Source of the DNA: an uncultured Nitrosomonadales bacterium
GTDB taxonomy: Bacteria > Pseudomonadota > Gammaproteobacteria > Burkholderiales > Methylophilaceae
Direction of reading: 5' to 3'
DNA: 64,000 nucleotides
Assembly: GCA_913058475.1 (NCBI GenBank)
Contig: CAJXQA010000001.1
Coordinates: forward strand, 1-64,000
In this document: positions 8,816 through 19,311 of the stretch, one piece after another
How positions within the stretch are numbered: position 1 is the stretch's first letter
How the letters are laid out: each line of letters begins with the position of its first letter
Position numbers and translations under genes: made by a program
Notes under the pieces: generated by a model
What the model was told of the DNA's origin: nothing
Database searches by the model: none
What the model saw: only the letters and a program-made list of their open reading frames with translations

Positions 8816-10666
8816 ATGCCAAAATATAGATCAAGAACGACGACAGAAGGAAGAGGGCAGGCAGGTGCAAGAGCACTTTGGCGTGCAACTGGTATGAAGG
8901 ATGATGATTTTGTTAAGCCTATAATTGCTGTCGTCAATTCATTTACTCAGTTTGTCCCAGGACACGTGCATCTCAAAGATATGGGCCAATTGGTGGCTAG
9001 AGAAATTGAAAGGCATGGAGGTGTGGCTAAGGAATTTAATACAATTGCGGTGGATGATGGAATTGCCATGGGCCATGATGGTATGCTTTATAGTCTACCG
9101 AGTAGAGAATTAATTGCAGACAGCGTTGAGTACATGGTGAACGCACATTGCGCAGATGCTATGGTCTGTATTTCAAATTGTGACAAAATCACCCCAGGTA
9201 TGTTGATGGCAGCAATGCGAATCAACATCCCTGTTATTTTTGTATCTGGCGGTCCAATGGAGGCAGGGAAGGTGAATTGGGAAAGTGTAGTTACAAAGAT
9301 TGATTTAGTTTCACCAATGATCGGGTCGGAAGATAAATCAGTATCAGACATTCAGTTAAAAGAGCTTGAAGAGTCTGCATGTCCAACATGTGGATCTTGC
9401 TCTGGTATGTTTACAGCTAATTCTATGAATTGCTTAACTGAAGCGTTAGGCCTTAGTTTGCCTGGCAATGGAAGTACCTTAGCAACCCATGCGTCAAGAA
9501 AAAAATTATTTTTAGATGCAGGAAAAATAATAGTAGATATAACAAAAAGATATTATGAAAAAAATGAAAAGGGAATTTTACCTCGAGAGATTGCGACAAA
9601 AGAGGGATTTGAGAATGCAATGAGTTTGGACGTAGCTATGGGGGGGTCAACAAATACGGTACTGCATTTACTTGCGGCAGCTAAAGAGGCCAACGTTGAC
9701 TTTACTATGAAAGATATAGATAGGATCTCGAGAAACGTTCCTTGTTTGGCAAAGTTGGCACCTGCATCACAGAAATATCATATGGAAGATGTTCATAGAG
9801 CGGGTGGTGTATTTGGATTGCTAGGAGAGTTAAAAAGAGCAAATAAGCTTAATGAAAACGTCAATTGTGTTCATTCTTCAACACTTGGAGATGCAATAAA
9901 TCAATGGGATATTGTAAGCACTAAAGATGAAGTAATTAAAAAGTTTTTCTTAGCTGCGCCGGGGGGTATTAAAACAACTCAGGCATTTAGTCAGGAAAAA
10001 ATTTGGCCGTCCTTAGACTTGGATAGAGAGAATGGATGTATCAGGAATAAAAAAAATGCTTATAGCCAAGATGGTGGACTTGCAGTTCTCTATGGAAATA
10101 TTGCCGAGGAGGGCTGTATTGTCAAAACAGCAGGAGTTGACGAAGAGATATTGAAATTTACTGGAAAAGTCAGGCTTTTTGAGTCACAAGATGCCGCCGT
10201 TGAAGAAATCCTGGCAGATAAAATTATAGAAGGAGACGTTGTTTTGATTGTCTATGAAGGACCAAAAGGGGGCCCTGGGATGCAAGAGATGCTGTACCCC
10301 ACGACATATTTAAAATCAAAAGGACTAGGAAAGTCTTGTGCTTTGTTAACCGATGGAAGATTTTCTGGGGGGACTTCTGGTCTTAGCATAGGGCACGTTT
10401 CACCCGAAGCTGCAGAGGGAGGTGCAATTGCATTGGCAGAAGAAGGCGATATCATTGAAATTAATATCCCTGAGAGATCAATAAATTTAAAAATTAGTGC
10501 TGAAGAATTGCAGAAGAGAAGAGAAGCTATGAATAACAAAGAAAATGCTTGGCAACCTAAGCCGAGACAGCGTAAGGTATCAGATGCTCTTAAAGCATAT
10601 GCGATGATGACAACAAGTGCATCAAATGGTGCTGTAAGAGACATCAGCCAATTAAAAAAATCATAA
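8816..10666 (+). CDS. ilvD: Dihydroxy-acid dehydratase
   Basis: IlvD dehydrates 2,3-dihydroxy-isovalerate and -methylvalerate, the third step of valine and isoleucine synthesis, using a Fe-S cluster. The 616 residues match the usual length. The cluster cysteines appear in [12 protein letters not shown] and [18 protein letters not shown], and the C-terminal half has [21 protein letters not shown]. It is divergent from lgt, and the downstream mutarotase gene starts on its stop codon (TAATG). No attenuator or T-box fits in the 58-nt upstream gap. Confidence 0.98.
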   Translation: MPKYRSRTTTEGRGQAGARALWRATGMKDDDFVKPIIAVVNSFTQFVPGHVHLKDMGQLVAREIERHGGVAKEFNTIAVDDGIAMGHDGMLYSLPSRELIADSVEYMVNAHCADAMVCISNCDKITPGMLMAAMRINIPVIFVSGGPMEAGKVNWESVVTKIDLVSPMIGSEDKSVSDIQLKELEESACPTCGSCSGMFTANSMNCLTEALGLSLPGNGSTLATHASRKKLFLDAGKIIVDITKRYYEKNEKGILPREIATKEGFENAMSLDVAMGGSTNTVLHLLAAAKEANVDFTMKDIDRISRNVPCLAKLAPASQKYHMEDVHRAGGVFGLLGELKRANKLNENVNCVHSSTLGDAINQWDIVSTKDEVIKKFFLAAPGGIKTTQAFSQEKIWPSLDLDRENGCIRNKKNAYSQDGGLAVLYGNIAEEGCIVKTAGVDEEILKFTGKVRLFESQDAAVEEILADKIIEGDVVLIVYEGPKGGPGMQEMLYPTTYLKSKGLGKSCALLTDGRFSGGTSGLSIGHVSPEAAEGGAIALAEEGDIIEINIPERSINLKISAEELQKRREAMNNKENAWQPKPRQRKVSDALKAYAMMTTSASNGAVRDISQLKKS

Positions 10667-11547
10667 TGAAGGTAAGTTCAAATATAAAAATTTCTAAAAA
10701 TAAAGTTGGTCTAGAGTTTATAGAGATTAATAACGATAAAGCTGATGCGAGGATTGCATTGCAAGGAGCACATGTTGATTGGTGGAAGCCAAAGTCAATA
10801 AAAGATGATGTCCTCTGGCTATCCTCAAATGCACGTTATGAAAAAGGAAGGTCAATCAGAGGTGGAGTCCCGATCTGCTGGCCTTGGTTTGGTGAGCATC
10901 CAACTGATAATAGTTTTTGCTTACATGGATTCGCGAGAGTTATCCCCTGGGAATTGATTGAATCAAGTGATCTAAAAAACGGTGCAACAAAAATTGTTCT
11001 TAAGATGATTCCAACAGAAACTGTCAAGAAGCAACTTACATATAATTTTGAGCTTATCATGAGTATTGTTGTCGGTGAAACTCTTAGCCTTAACTTAAAA
11101 ACCACTAATTTATCTAATAGTCCTTTTACGATAAGTGAGGGGTTTCATACCTACTTTTATGTGTCTGATATAAATAATGTCAAAGTTACAGGTCTAGAAA
11201 ATGCATTATTTACTGATAAGAATAATAATTTTAAAAAAGGAATCGAGGGGGATTCAATATCCTTCAAGTCACCCATAGATAAAGTTTATTTAAATTCAAG
11301 TAATGATTGTTACTTAGAGGATAAAAAATTAAAAAGAATTATTAATATCAAAAAGTCAAATAGCGATTCATTGGTTGTTTGGAATCCAGGCAGCGAAAGA
11401 GCAATTGAGATGAGTGATATGGGCAAGAAAGACGAATGGAGGAGGATGGTTTGTATAGAAACTGCAAATACCCTTGAAGACTCAGTCGTAATATACCCAA
11501 AACTTTCGCATAGTATTTCAACTGAGTATTCTGTCCAAGAATATTAA
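10666..11547 (+). CDS. D-hexose-6-phosphate mutarotase (aldose 1-epimerase family, YeaD-like)
   Basis: The 293-residue product has the galactose mutarotase fold motifs: RGGVPICWPWFGEHP, HGFARVIPWEL, SEGFHTYFYVSD and VVWNPGSERAIEMSDMG, with CIETANT near the end. YeaD enzymes interconvert alpha and beta anomers of glucose 6-phosphate. Its start shares the final A of the ilvD stop, so translation is coupled to ilvD although the pathways are unrelated. A 27-nt gap separates it from the convergent permease gene. Confidence 0.88.
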   Translation: MKVSSNIKISKNKVGLEFIEINNDKADARIALQGAHVDWWKPKSIKDDVLWLSSNARYEKGRSIRGGVPICWPWFGEHPTDNSFCLHGFARVIPWELIESSDLKNGATKIVLKMIPTETVKKQLTYNFELIMSIVVGETLSLNLKTTNLSNSPFTISEGFHTYFYVSDINNVKVTGLENALFTDKNNNFKKGIEGDSISFKSPIDKVYLNSSNDCYLEDKKLKRIINIKKSNSDSLVVWNPGSERAIEMSDMGKKDEWRRMVCIETANTLEDSVVIYPKLSHSISTEYSVQEY

Positions 11548-11574
11548 ATAATCTAAAGCTTAATTTTTATAAGG

Positions 11575-12963
11575 CTATTTAAGTTTGCTATGCCTTATTG
11601 AATAACAGAAATAAAATATTATCCCTAGAAAAAGCCATATTAGAAACCTAATCCAAGTATCTGTTGGAAGAAAAAACATTAATGAACCGCAGCATAAAAT
11701 GCCCAATATTGGAATTAATGGATGCCATCTATTTTTAAAAGTATTAATTTTATGTCTTGATCGTAATGCAATTACTCCGAAGCAGACAATTATAAATGCT
11801 GAAAGTGTTCCAATATTAACAATTTCAGCGAGTTCACCTAGTGAAACAAATCCCGCAATAGTCGATATGATAATTCCAGTTGTAAGAATTACTTTAACGG
11901 GTACTTTTGTCTTTTTGTTTACACTACTTAAATATTCTGGAAGTAAACCATCTCGACTCATTGAAAAAATGACTCTTGTTAATGCATAAAATAAAACAAG
12001 CATTACAGTCGCTAAACCAAAGATAGCTCCAGTAGCTACCAAGGCAGATGACCAAGAGTATCCTAATTGCGATAAGGCAAATGCGACAGGATCGGATACA
12101 TTTAACTCCTCATAATAAATTACTCCAGTAAGGAGTGCTGATACGATAACGTAAAAAATCGTACAAATTATTAACGAGTACAAGATACCTTTTGGTAAAT
12201 CTTTTTGAGGATTAATCGCTTCTTCTGCAGCAGTGGAAACTGCGTCGAAACCCACGTAAGCAAAGAAGACAATAGAGGCTCCAGCAAAAATTCCTATCGT
12301 TTCACCATCTGGCAGTCTATCAAACCATCCAAAAGGAATGAATGGTGTCCAATTATTTGGATTAATGTTAAATAGAGCAATAAAAATAAATATCAAAATT
12401 GCGCTAATCTTGATAAATACCATGATCGTATTTAATTTAACACTCTCTTTTACTCCAGCGATAAGAAGCATCATGATTAAAATAATTATAATAGACGCAG
12501 GAAGGTTAATTATTCCACCAGCACTTGGAGGATTAATTAAGTATTCAGGGAGACCAATATTTATAGCAACTAGTGCGTTATTAAAATAACCTGACCAACC
12601 ACTTGCCACAGCTGCAATTGCAACGCCATACTCTAATAAGAGTATCCAGCCAATAATCCATGCAAAAAGCTCACCAAATGCTACGTAGGAGTAACCATAA
12701 GCACTTCCACAACCTCCAATAGATGAGGATAGTTCAGCATAAGATAATGCAGCAAATGCACATGCGGTTCCTGCAATTATAAAAGAAATAATAATTGCCG
12801 GTCCTGAGTGAGTAGCAGCAACAATTCCTGTTAAAACAAAGATACCTGTGCCAATGATGCAACCCACACCAAGCAATGTTAAATCGAAAGCACTAAGGCA
12901 ACGTTTTAATTGAGTATTTGTATTTTCCGTTATACCTTTTTTTCTAAATAATTGCTCTAGCAT
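11575..12963 (-). CDS. APC-family amino acid permease (YfnA/cationic amino acid transporter type)
   Basis: The 462-residue protein has about 12 to 14 membrane helices, the LGVGCIIGTGIFVLTG first-helix motif, and VFFAYVGFDAVSTAAEEAINPQ, both typical of the CAT/YfnA branch of amino acid-polyamine-organocation transporters. It takes up or exchanges amino acids, and the substrate cannot be told. I use the ATG at 12963. A longer TTG start at 12990 would overlap hemF. It is the last gene of the long minus-strand run. Confidence 0.88.
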   Translation of the reverse strand: MLEQLFRKKGITENTNTQLKRCLSAFDLTLLGVGCIIGTGIFVLTGIVAATHSGPAIIISFIIAGTACAFAALSYAELSSSIGGCGSAYGYSYVAFGELFAWIIGWILLLEYGVAIAAVASGWSGYFNNALVAINIGLPEYLINPPSAGGIINLPASIIIILIMMLLIAGVKESVKLNTIMVFIKISAILIFIFIALFNINPNNWTPFIPFGWFDRLPDGETIGIFAGASIVFFAYVGFDAVSTAAEEAINPQKDLPKGILYSLIICTIFYVIVSALLTGVIYYEELNVSDPVAFALSQLGYSWSSALVATGAIFGLATVMLVLFYALTRVIFSMSRDGLLPEYLSSVNKKTKVPVKVILTTGIIISTIAGFVSLGELAEIVNIGTLSAFIIVCFGVIALRSRHKINTFKNRWHPLIPILGILCCGSLMFFLPTDTWIRFLIWLFLGIIFYFCYSIRHSKLK

Positions 12964-12970
12964 TAGAATT

Positions 12971-13879
12971 CTATACCCAGTCTTTAGCAATTAAAAATTT
13001 AGAATATAATTCTTCTTCCTTACTACCTTTTTCAGGTGTGTAATCATATTCCCACTTAACTGATGGCGGCATAGACATTAAGATTGACTCGACACGGCCT
13101 TTTGATTGAATGCCAAATAGTGTTCCTCTATCTTGCAAGAGGTTAAATTCAACATAACGTCCCCTGCGGTATTGTTGAAAATCTTTTTCCTTATTTGTAA
13201 ATTTGTGATCTCTTCTTTTTTGAAGTATAGGTAGATATGCTTTTAAAAACGTATTTCCTACCTCTTTTGTGAAATCAAAAGAAAAGTTAAAATCTTGCAT
13301 ATTAAAATCATCAAAAAAAATGCCACCTATCCCTCGAGGTTCATTACGATGATTTAGAAAAAAATATCTATCACAGTTTTTTTTGAACTCGGGATAAAGT
13401 TTTTTGCCAAATGGGTTAAGTGCTGTTTTAATTGTTTTATGGAAATGCACTGCATCCTCATCAAAGCCATAATAAGGCGTTAAATCCATTCCCCCGCCAA
13501 ACCACCAAGTTTGCTTATTATTTTTTTCTGCAACAAAAAATCTTACATTCATGTGAACAGTAGGAATAAAGGGATTCTTGGGATGAAAGACCAAAGAGAC
13601 TCCCGTAGCTTCCCATTTACTATCAGCAATCTCAGGATGGGCATCGGTTGCTGATTTAGGAAGTTGCGAGCCAATAACATTTGAAAACCCGATACCAGCT
13701 CTTTCAAAAATATTTCCATTTTCTAAAATACATGTTGTGCCACCACCACCTTCAGACCTTTGCCAGGAATCAACTAAAAAATTTTTGCCATCAACGATTT
13801 CAACTGCATTCAAGATATCTGTTTGTAATTTTATAAAGTAATCATTAACAACTTCATTATTTATTTTATTTTCAGTCAT
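12971..13879 (-). CDS. hemF: Oxygen-dependent coproporphyrinogen III oxidase
   Basis: HemF decarboxylates coproporphyrinogen III to protoporphyrinogen IX using O2. The 302-residue product is almost identical in length to E. coli HemF. It shows the family motifs GGGGTTCILENG, HMNVRFFVA, WWFGGGMDLTPYYGF, NEPRGIGGIFFDD and the C-terminal RGTLFGIQSKGRVESILMS. It starts within the tsaC stop (ATGA overlap). The next step of haem synthesis may use HemJ, encoded at 54.1-54.5 kb. The haem then feeds CtaB and CtaA, also in this window. Confidence 0.98.
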   Translation of the reverse strand: MTENKINNEVVNDYFIKLQTDILNAVEIVDGKNFLVDSWQRSEGGGGTTCILENGNIFERAGIGFSNVIGSQLPKSATDAHPEIADSKWEATGVSLVFHPKNPFIPTVHMNVRFFVAEKNNKQTWWFGGGMDLTPYYGFDEDAVHFHKTIKTALNPFGKKLYPEFKKNCDRYFFLNHRNEPRGIGGIFFDDFNMQDFNFSFDFTKEVGNTFLKAYLPILQKRRDHKFTNKEKDFQQYRRGRYVEFNLLQDRGTLFGIQSKGRVESILMSMPPSVKWEYDYTPEKGSKEEELYSKFLIAKDWV

Positions 13880-14415
13880 TTTCTTATTATAGCTTTTGTT
13901 TCAAAATCTTGTATTTGGCTAGGTTTTTTATTTCCCCCTATTCTTCCTTTAACAATATGGACACCCTGCCCATAATGACGGCATGCTTCTCTATAATTTT
14001 TAATAGGACGCTGTTTTGTTTTGTTTGCGCTTGTTGAAGTAATAGCCATACGAATTGAAGATAGTAAATCTTGACAGATATTAAAATCAGGAATTCTTAC
14101 AGCTACTTTATCATTACTTTTTAGCCATGATGGACATTTAGGATTTGCTCTTATTAACCATGTTTGAGGGCCAGGCCATTTGGTATATAGCATTTGAATT
14201 TGTTTTTTATTAAATTCCTTAACAATTCCTTTAATTTGTTTAAGGTCTGAAGTAATTAAAATAAAATTTCTATTTGAAGGCCTTTTTTTTAGAGTATTTA
14301 ATTTTTTTATACCTCTAAAACTTTGTGGGTCACATCCTAGACCAAAACATGACTCTGTAGGGTAGGCAACCACGCCTCCGTTAGCAATAAATCGTTTAAG
14401 TCTTAAATTTCTCAT
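13876..14415 (-). CDS. tsaC: L-threonylcarbamoyladenylate synthase (TsaC/YrdC)
   Basis: TsaC makes threonylcarbamoyl-AMP from Thr, bicarbonate and ATP for the t6A37 tRNA modification. The 179-residue product has the YrdC-fold nucleotide-binding pattern: GGVVAYPTESCFGLGCDP, KKRPSNRNFILI, WPGPQTWLI, VAVRIPD and ITSTSANKT. It is the short TsaC form without the Sua5 extension. It lies 4 nt after purD and overlaps hemF by 4 nt. Its partner TsaB is encoded at 37.8 kb in this window, while TsaD and TsaE are not seen here. Confidence 0.95.
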   Translation of the reverse strand: MRNLRLKRFIANGGVVAYPTESCFGLGCDPQSFRGIKKLNTLKKRPSNRNFILITSDLKQIKGIVKEFNKKQIQMLYTKWPGPQTWLIRANPKCPSWLKSNDKVAVRIPDFNICQDLLSSIRMAITSTSANKTKQRPIKNYREACRHYGQGVHIVKGRIGGNKKPSQIQDFETKAIIRK

Positions 14416-14419
14416 AACC

Positions 14420-15685
14420 TTAATTTAATGCTTTTTTTCCAATATCTGTTCGAAATTGTGCTCCATCTAATTCAACCTTTCTCAAGATGTCGTAAGCTTT
14501 ATTTTTTGCAATTTCAAGTGTTTTTCCCTTTGCAGTTATTCCTAAAACACGTCCACCAGATGTCATGAGTTTATTACTTTCTAAACTGGTGCCAGCATGA
14601 AATATAAAGGTGTCTTCATTTTGCATTTCTGGCAAATTAATCTCATCTCCTAGAATTGGTTTGGTGGGATAGTCTTTTGCGGCCATCACGATTGTAATCG
14701 CATGTTCATTATCCCAATTAATTTCAACCCCTTCTAATTCTTGCTTCGCAGCTTTGAACAATACTGTGAATAAATCACTTTGCATTCTGAATAAGAGAGG
14801 TTGAGTTTCTGGGTCACCCATACGGCAATTAAATTCAAGTGTCTTGATATTCTTATAAGGGTCAACAATTATTCCTGCGTATAAAAATCCTGAAAATTCA
14901 ATTCCTTCTTGTTTCATACCTTCAATTGTAGGAATAATAACCTGATCCATTATTTTTTTATTTACCTCGTCTGTTACTAGGGGAGCGGGGGAGTATGCTC
15001 CCATCCCTCCTGTGTTTGGGCCAGCATCATTATCTAGTAAACGTTTATGATCTTGACTTGAGTCAAGAGGTAGAATAGTTGAACCATCGCAAATTACGAT
15101 AAAGCTAGCCTCTTCTCCCTCTAAAAATTCTTCAATGATAATTTTTGTTCCAGCACTACCATAAATTTTTTCACTAAGCATTGAGTCTACAGCTTCATGT
15201 GCTTCCTCGTCGGTCATTGCAACGACCACACCTTTTCCTGATGCAAGTCCATCCGCTTTAATTACGATGGGGGCAGGATTATTTTGTAGGTAATCATGTG
15301 CAGAGTTTGTATCTTTAAAAGTAGCAAATTTTGCTGTTGGTATGTTGTGACGCGCCATAAAAATTTTTGAGAATTCCTTGGAGCTTTCAAGTTGCGCTGC
15401 AGCTTTTGTCGGACCAAAAATAGCTAAATTATTTTTTCTAAATGCATCAACTATCCCAATGGCAAGCGGTGCTTCCGGGCCAACAACAGTTAAATCAATT
15501 TTTTGTTTAATTGAAAAACTTATAAGCTCTTGAACATCAGTAATATCAATATTCTCTATATTGTTATCAAGAGCAGTGCCTCCGTTACCTGGCGCCACAT
15601 ATATTTTTTTTACTACGGGGCTTTGAGAAATTTTCCAGGCTAGGGCGTGTTCTCTCCCGCCACCACCTATAATAAGTACCTTCAT
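14420..15685 (-). CDS. purD: Phosphoribosylamine-glycine ligase
   Basis: PurD is the ATP-grasp enzyme that joins glycine to phosphoribosylamine in step 2 of purine synthesis. The 421 residues include the N-terminal GGGGREHALAWK, VVGPEAPL, the ATP-grasp core KADGLASGKGVVVA, the metal site FLYAGIIVD with EFNCRMGDPETQ, and a C-terminal GGRVLGITAKG domain. It lies 3 nt downstream of purH, forming the common purHD unit. Confidence 0.98.
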   Translation of the reverse strand: MKVLIIGGGGREHALAWKISQSPVVKKIYVAPGNGGTALDNNIENIDITDVQELISFSIKQKIDLTVVGPEAPLAIGIVDAFRKNNLAIFGPTKAAAQLESSKEFSKIFMARHNIPTAKFATFKDTNSAHDYLQNNPAPIVIKADGLASGKGVVVAMTDEEAHEAVDSMLSEKIYGSAGTKIIIEEFLEGEEASFIVICDGSTILPLDSSQDHKRLLDNDAGPNTGGMGAYSPAPLVTDEVNKKIMDQVIIPTIEGMKQEGIEFSGFLYAGIIVDPYKNIKTLEFNCRMGDPETQPLLFRMQSDLFTVLFKAAKQELEGVEINWDNEHAITIVMAAKDYPTKPILGDEINLPEMQNEDTFIFHAGTSLESNKLMTSGGRVLGITAKGKTLEIAKNKAYDILRKVELDGAQFRTDIGKKALN

Positions 15686-15688
15686 TAT

Positions 15689-17239
15689 TTAGTGTTTAAA
15701 GTGCCGAATGTTTGTAAATAACATGACAATGCCATGTTCGTTGGCTGCATCTATTACTTCCTCATCCTTGATGCTTCCTCCAGGTTGGATGATGCATTTA
15801 GCACCATGTCTTGCAATTACATCAATACCATCTCTAAAAGGAAAAAAAGCATCTGAAGCAACAACTGATTGCGTTAAATCTATTTTTGCATTTTCAGCTT
15901 TATGGGAAGCAATTTTGGTACTATCTACCCTACTCATTTGCCCAGCACCGATTCCTAATGTTTGTTTATTTTTACAGAAAACAATGGCATTTGATTTGAC
16001 ATATTGCGAGACAATCCATGCAAATTTCATATCATCGAGTTGCTCTTTTGTAGGTTCAAGATGAGTAACGATACTACAATCATTAATATCCAAAGTATGT
16101 ATGTCTGGTGTTTGAATTAACCACCCACCCCCTATTTTCTTAAAATCAAATTCTGTATTATTTTTTTCAATTTTTATTTTCAATAATCTAACGTTAGGTT
16201 TATTTTTAAAAGCTTTTATTGCACCCTCTGAAAAATCTACGGCTATAATTACTTCAGCAAATTGATTGGTTATTAAAGATGCAGTTTCTTCATCTAAGCT
16301 TTTATTGAATGCAATGATTCCTCCAAAAGCTGAAGTAGGATCAGTTTTAAACGCAGCCTTATAGGATTCTTTTAAGCTAACTGATGATGCAACACCGCAA
16401 GGGTTAGCATGTTTAACTATCACGCAACTTGGATGAGAAAACTTTTTGACACATTCCCAAGCAGTGTCTGAGTCATTAAGATTATTAAATGATAATTTTT
16501 TACCTTGAATTTGCTCAAAGCTAGATAAAGAACCTATATCCTCAATAGAGTCTTTGTAAAAGGCTGCTTCTTGATGAGGATTTTCTCCATAGCGTAAATC
16601 CATCACTTTATTAATAGTTTTGGTTAATTGATCAGGAAACTGATTTTGGTTATCAGACGATAAGTAATTATTAATTGCTGAATCATAAGCCGATGTTCTG
16701 CCAAAAGCTTTTTTTGCTAATGAAAAACTAAAATCCAAACTAATTGAACCTTGATTTTTATTTATTTCATCAGCGAATAATTGATAGTCATTTGAATTTG
16801 TCAAAACAGCAACATGTTGATAATTTTTTGCAGCAGATCGAATCATAGCAGGCCCACCAATATCAATATTTTCTATTGCAAGCTCTATTGAGCAGTCCTC
16901 TTGTTTAATGGTTTCTTCAAAAGGGTATAAATTAACTACTACAAGATCAATTGGGTCTATCCCATGATTTTTCATTGTTTCAATATGCTCAGTATTATCC
17001 CTTCTGCCTAAAATACCTCCATGAATTTTTGGATGAAGAGTTTTAACTCTTCCATCAAGCATTTCTGGAAATTTTGTGTAATCACTTACATCAGTAACTT
17101 TAATCTTATTTTCTTTTAGAAGTTTTGCTGTCCCTCCTGTCGATAAAATTTCAACATCAAATGAATTTAAACATTTTGCTAACTCCAAAACATAAGATTT
17201 ATCAGAGACACTGATTAAAGCTTTTTTAATTTTTATCAT
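15689..17239 (-). CDS. purH: Bifunctional AICAR formyltransferase / IMP cyclohydrolase
   Basis: PurH carries out the last two steps of IMP synthesis. The N-terminal MGS-like cyclohydrolase domain (about 1-195) shows [35 protein letters not shown] and NLYPFEET. The formyltransferase half shows [23 protein letters not shown] with the catalytic Lys-His, [22 protein letters not shown] and [11 protein letters not shown]. The 516 residues match the family. It starts directly after the fis stop, so fis-purH-purD is a tightly coupled unit, as in many betaproteobacteria. Confidence 0.98.
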   Translation of the reverse strand: MIKIKKALISVSDKSYVLELAKCLNSFDVEILSTGGTAKLLKENKIKVTDVSDYTKFPEMLDGRVKTLHPKIHGGILGRRDNTEHIETMKNHGIDPIDLVVVNLYPFEETIKQEDCSIELAIENIDIGGPAMIRSAAKNYQHVAVLTNSNDYQLFADEINKNQGSISLDFSFSLAKKAFGRTSAYDSAINNYLSSDNQNQFPDQLTKTINKVMDLRYGENPHQEAAFYKDSIEDIGSLSSFEQIQGKKLSFNNLNDSDTAWECVKKFSHPSCVIVKHANPCGVASSVSLKESYKAAFKTDPTSAFGGIIAFNKSLDEETASLITNQFAEVIIAVDFSEGAIKAFKNKPNVRLLKIKIEKNNTEFDFKKIGGGWLIQTPDIHTLDINDCSIVTHLEPTKEQLDDMKFAWIVSQYVKSNAIVFCKNKQTLGIGAGQMSRVDSTKIASHKAENAKIDLTQSVVASDAFFPFRDGIDVIARHGAKCIIQPGGSIKDEEVIDAANEHGIVMLFTNIRHFKH

Positions 17240-17473
17240 TTAATTATCGAGATTGTACTGTTTAAGTTTTTTTCTTAGCGTATTTCGATTAAGGCCCAAC
17301 ATTTTTGCTGCTTTACTCTGGTTACCTTCAGCTTTATTCATGATATATAAGAGAAGGGGTTTTTCAACAGTGTTAATAACCATTTCATAAATAGCACTAG
17401 CTTGATCTCCATCTAAATCATTAAAATATTGATCAAGAAGTGTATCGATATTATCTGGTAAGTTATGTTTCAT
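17240..17473 (-). CDS. fis: Fis-family nucleoid-associated DNA-binding protein
   Basis: The 77-residue product is a single Fis domain. It ends in a helix-turn-helix (GNQSKAAKMLGLNRNTLRKKLKQYNL) that matches the C-terminal half of E. coli Fis, with a four-helix dimer region before it. Fis bends DNA and activates rRNA and growth-related promoters. The dusB-fis pair is conserved through gamma- and betaproteobacteria. Here the fis ATG shares one base with the dusB stop (TAATG), and purH follows with no gap. Confidence 0.93.
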   Translation of the reverse strand: MKHNLPDNIDTLLDQYFNDLDGDQASAIYEMVINTVEKPLLLYIMNKAEGNQSKAAKMLGLNRNTLRKKLKQYNLDN

Positions 17474-18498
17474 TATCTTACAACCAGTTCTTTATCATTG
17501 GTGTTATCTTCATAAGCAATATATTTATTTTTTTTACTTAAGTCTTCAAAGAATAAATGAATATAGTCCATTTGCTCATTATTATCTTCAATTTGGTTCA
17601 TAGCCGCACGAAAATAGGCTGAATTCTTCAATCCCTTTGTATACCATGATATGTGCTTTCTAGCGATTCTTAGGCCTTTATTGTCTCCGTAGAATTCGTA
17701 AAGGTCTTTAACATGCTCTATGGTAGTCTCATGAATTTCGTCATTTGTGGGTCTTGTTAAGTATGTACCAGTTTTCAAGTAATGTTCAATTTCTCTAAAT
17801 ATCCAGGGCCTTCCTTGAGCTGCTCGACCAATCATTACAGCATCAGCTCCTGTATATTTTAAAACAAATTTAGCCTTCTCGGGTGTAGTGATATCACCAT
17901 TTGCAATTAAAGGTATTTTGATTTTCTCTTTAACTGATGCAATAGTGTCGTATTCAGCATCCCCCATATAAAGACAGGCTCTTGTTCTTCCATGCATGGT
18001 CAATGCTTGGATGCCAGCATCCTCTGCAATTTTTGCAATAGTCACAGCATTGCGATTATCTTTATCCCACCCCGTTCTAATTTTTAGTGTGACAGGAATA
18101 TCAACTGCACTCACTACTGATTCTAGTATTTTCTTTACTAATTTTTCCTCTTTAAGTAATGCAGATCCAGCCATTACATTACATATTTTCTTTGCAGGAC
18201 AACCCATATTGATATCAATAATCTGAGCCCCTCGGTTCATATTGTATTGTGCTGCTTTTGCCATCATGTCAGGATCCGCACCTGCAATTTGAACTGATAT
18301 AGGCGCAACTTCCCCGTCATGGTTTGCTCTTCTTAGCGTTTTTTCACTTCCATAAAGAAGAGAGTTAGAAGTCACCATCTCACTTACTGCCAAACCCGCA
18401 CCGAATTTTTTACAAAGCACGCGAAATGGCCTATCTGTTACTCCAGCCATTGGGGCTAAAATAATATTATTTTTAAGTTTATGTTTGCCAATAATCAT
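17473..18498 (-). CDS. dusB: tRNA-dihydrouridine synthase B
   Basis: DusB is an FMN-dependent enzyme that reduces uridine 17 in the tRNA D-loop. The 341-residue product has the TIM-barrel motifs LAPMAGVTDRPFR, QIAGADP, DINMGCPAKKICN with the catalytic Cys, KIRTGWD, TMHGRTR, IANGDI and MIGRAAQGRPW. It precedes fis, the standard context. A 42-nt gap separates it from the upstream cinA-like gene. Confidence 0.96.
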   Translation of the reverse strand: MIIGKHKLKNNIILAPMAGVTDRPFRVLCKKFGAGLAVSEMVTSNSLLYGSEKTLRRANHDGEVAPISVQIAGADPDMMAKAAQYNMNRGAQIIDINMGCPAKKICNVMAGSALLKEEKLVKKILESVVSAVDIPVTLKIRTGWDKDNRNAVTIAKIAEDAGIQALTMHGRTRACLYMGDAEYDTIASVKEKIKIPLIANGDITTPEKAKFVLKYTGADAVMIGRAAQGRPWIFREIEHYLKTGTYLTRPTNDEIHETTIEHVKDLYEFYGDNKGLRIARKHISWYTKGLKNSAYFRAAMNQIEDNNEQMDYIHLFFEDLSKKNKYIAYEDNTNDKELVVR

Positions 18499-18540
18499 AT
18501 CAATGAGTCATTGTAATAATCATAGATATTATTTTCAAGA

Positions 18541-19290
18541 CTAAAGATTCCGCCAAGAAATTTTCATTTTCTCTAGACTATCTTTGATGAAGTTCAAAGC
18601 ATCTTTTACATAACCTTCTTCACCTATAACTCCGAGCTCAAGCATTTTTTTTGGGTGCATTTTTGGCAGGCTGTATATTTTAATTTTTTGAAATTTTGAT
18701 TGAGTAAGTTCCATTAAGTCAATCAAACTACTTTCACTTACGTTATCTAACCAGATTGAATAATCTTCATATTTTTTTGATTCCTCTATTTTTAAGAGAT
18801 TATTATCAATCACCCAATCAATCATGGGCCATGCCATTTCAGGAAAACCAGGCATGAAGAAATGTTGATTTATAAAAAAACCAGGAATATTGTTGATTGA
18901 GTTTGGAATAAGAGATGATTCCTCTGGTAGGTCTGCCATTAGAATTCTCTTAGGGTATGCATCTTCGCCAAATTGTTTTTCAATTAAAACTTTTGCTTCT
19001 GGATGGCGGGATAATAATTTTTGATGAGCTTGGGCAGCAGCACTTCGCGTGCAATCGTCAGGCGTAGCACCAATCCCACCGAAACAAAAAACAATCACAT
19101 CTTTCTTCTGTTCTAATGTTTTTTTAATCTCTTTGGTATCATCAGAGATGTAATCTGCTCTTGATATGTGAAGATTGTGTTTTTTTAATGTTTCAATTAG
19201 ATATGTTAGATGCTTGTCTTTTCTTTTGCCAGATAGAATTTCATCACCAATTATCAATGCATGAATTTCTTTTTTTTTGTTTTTAGTCAT
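18541..19290 (-). CDS. Molybdopterin-binding domain protein, CinA N-terminal type
   Basis: The 249-residue product starts with ALIIGDEILSGKRKDKHLTYLIETL and continues with CFGGIGATPDDCTRSAAAQAHQ. These are the MoCF_biosynth/CinA core motifs. The family includes MoaB/Mog enzymes and the N-terminal, ADP-ribose pyrophosphatase-like domain of CinA. The C-terminal PncC amidase domain of full CinA is absent. Betaproteobacteria often carry this single-domain form annotated as competence/damage-inducible protein A, and its activity is not established. It lies between polA and dusB. Confidence 0.8.
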   Translation of the reverse strand: MTKNKKKEIHALIIGDEILSGKRKDKHLTYLIETLKKHNLHISRADYISDDTKEIKKTLEQKKDVIVFCFGGIGATPDDCTRSAAAQAHQKLLSRHPEAKVLIEKQFGEDAYPKRILMADLPEESSLIPNSINNIPGFFINQHFFMPGFPEMAWPMIDWVIDNNLLKIEESKKYEDYSIWLDNVSESSLIDLMELTQSKFQKIKIYSLPKMHPKKMLELGVIGEEGYVKDALNFIKDSLEKMKISWRNL

Positions 19291-19311
19291 TTTTATTTTT
19301 TCTAAAATTAC

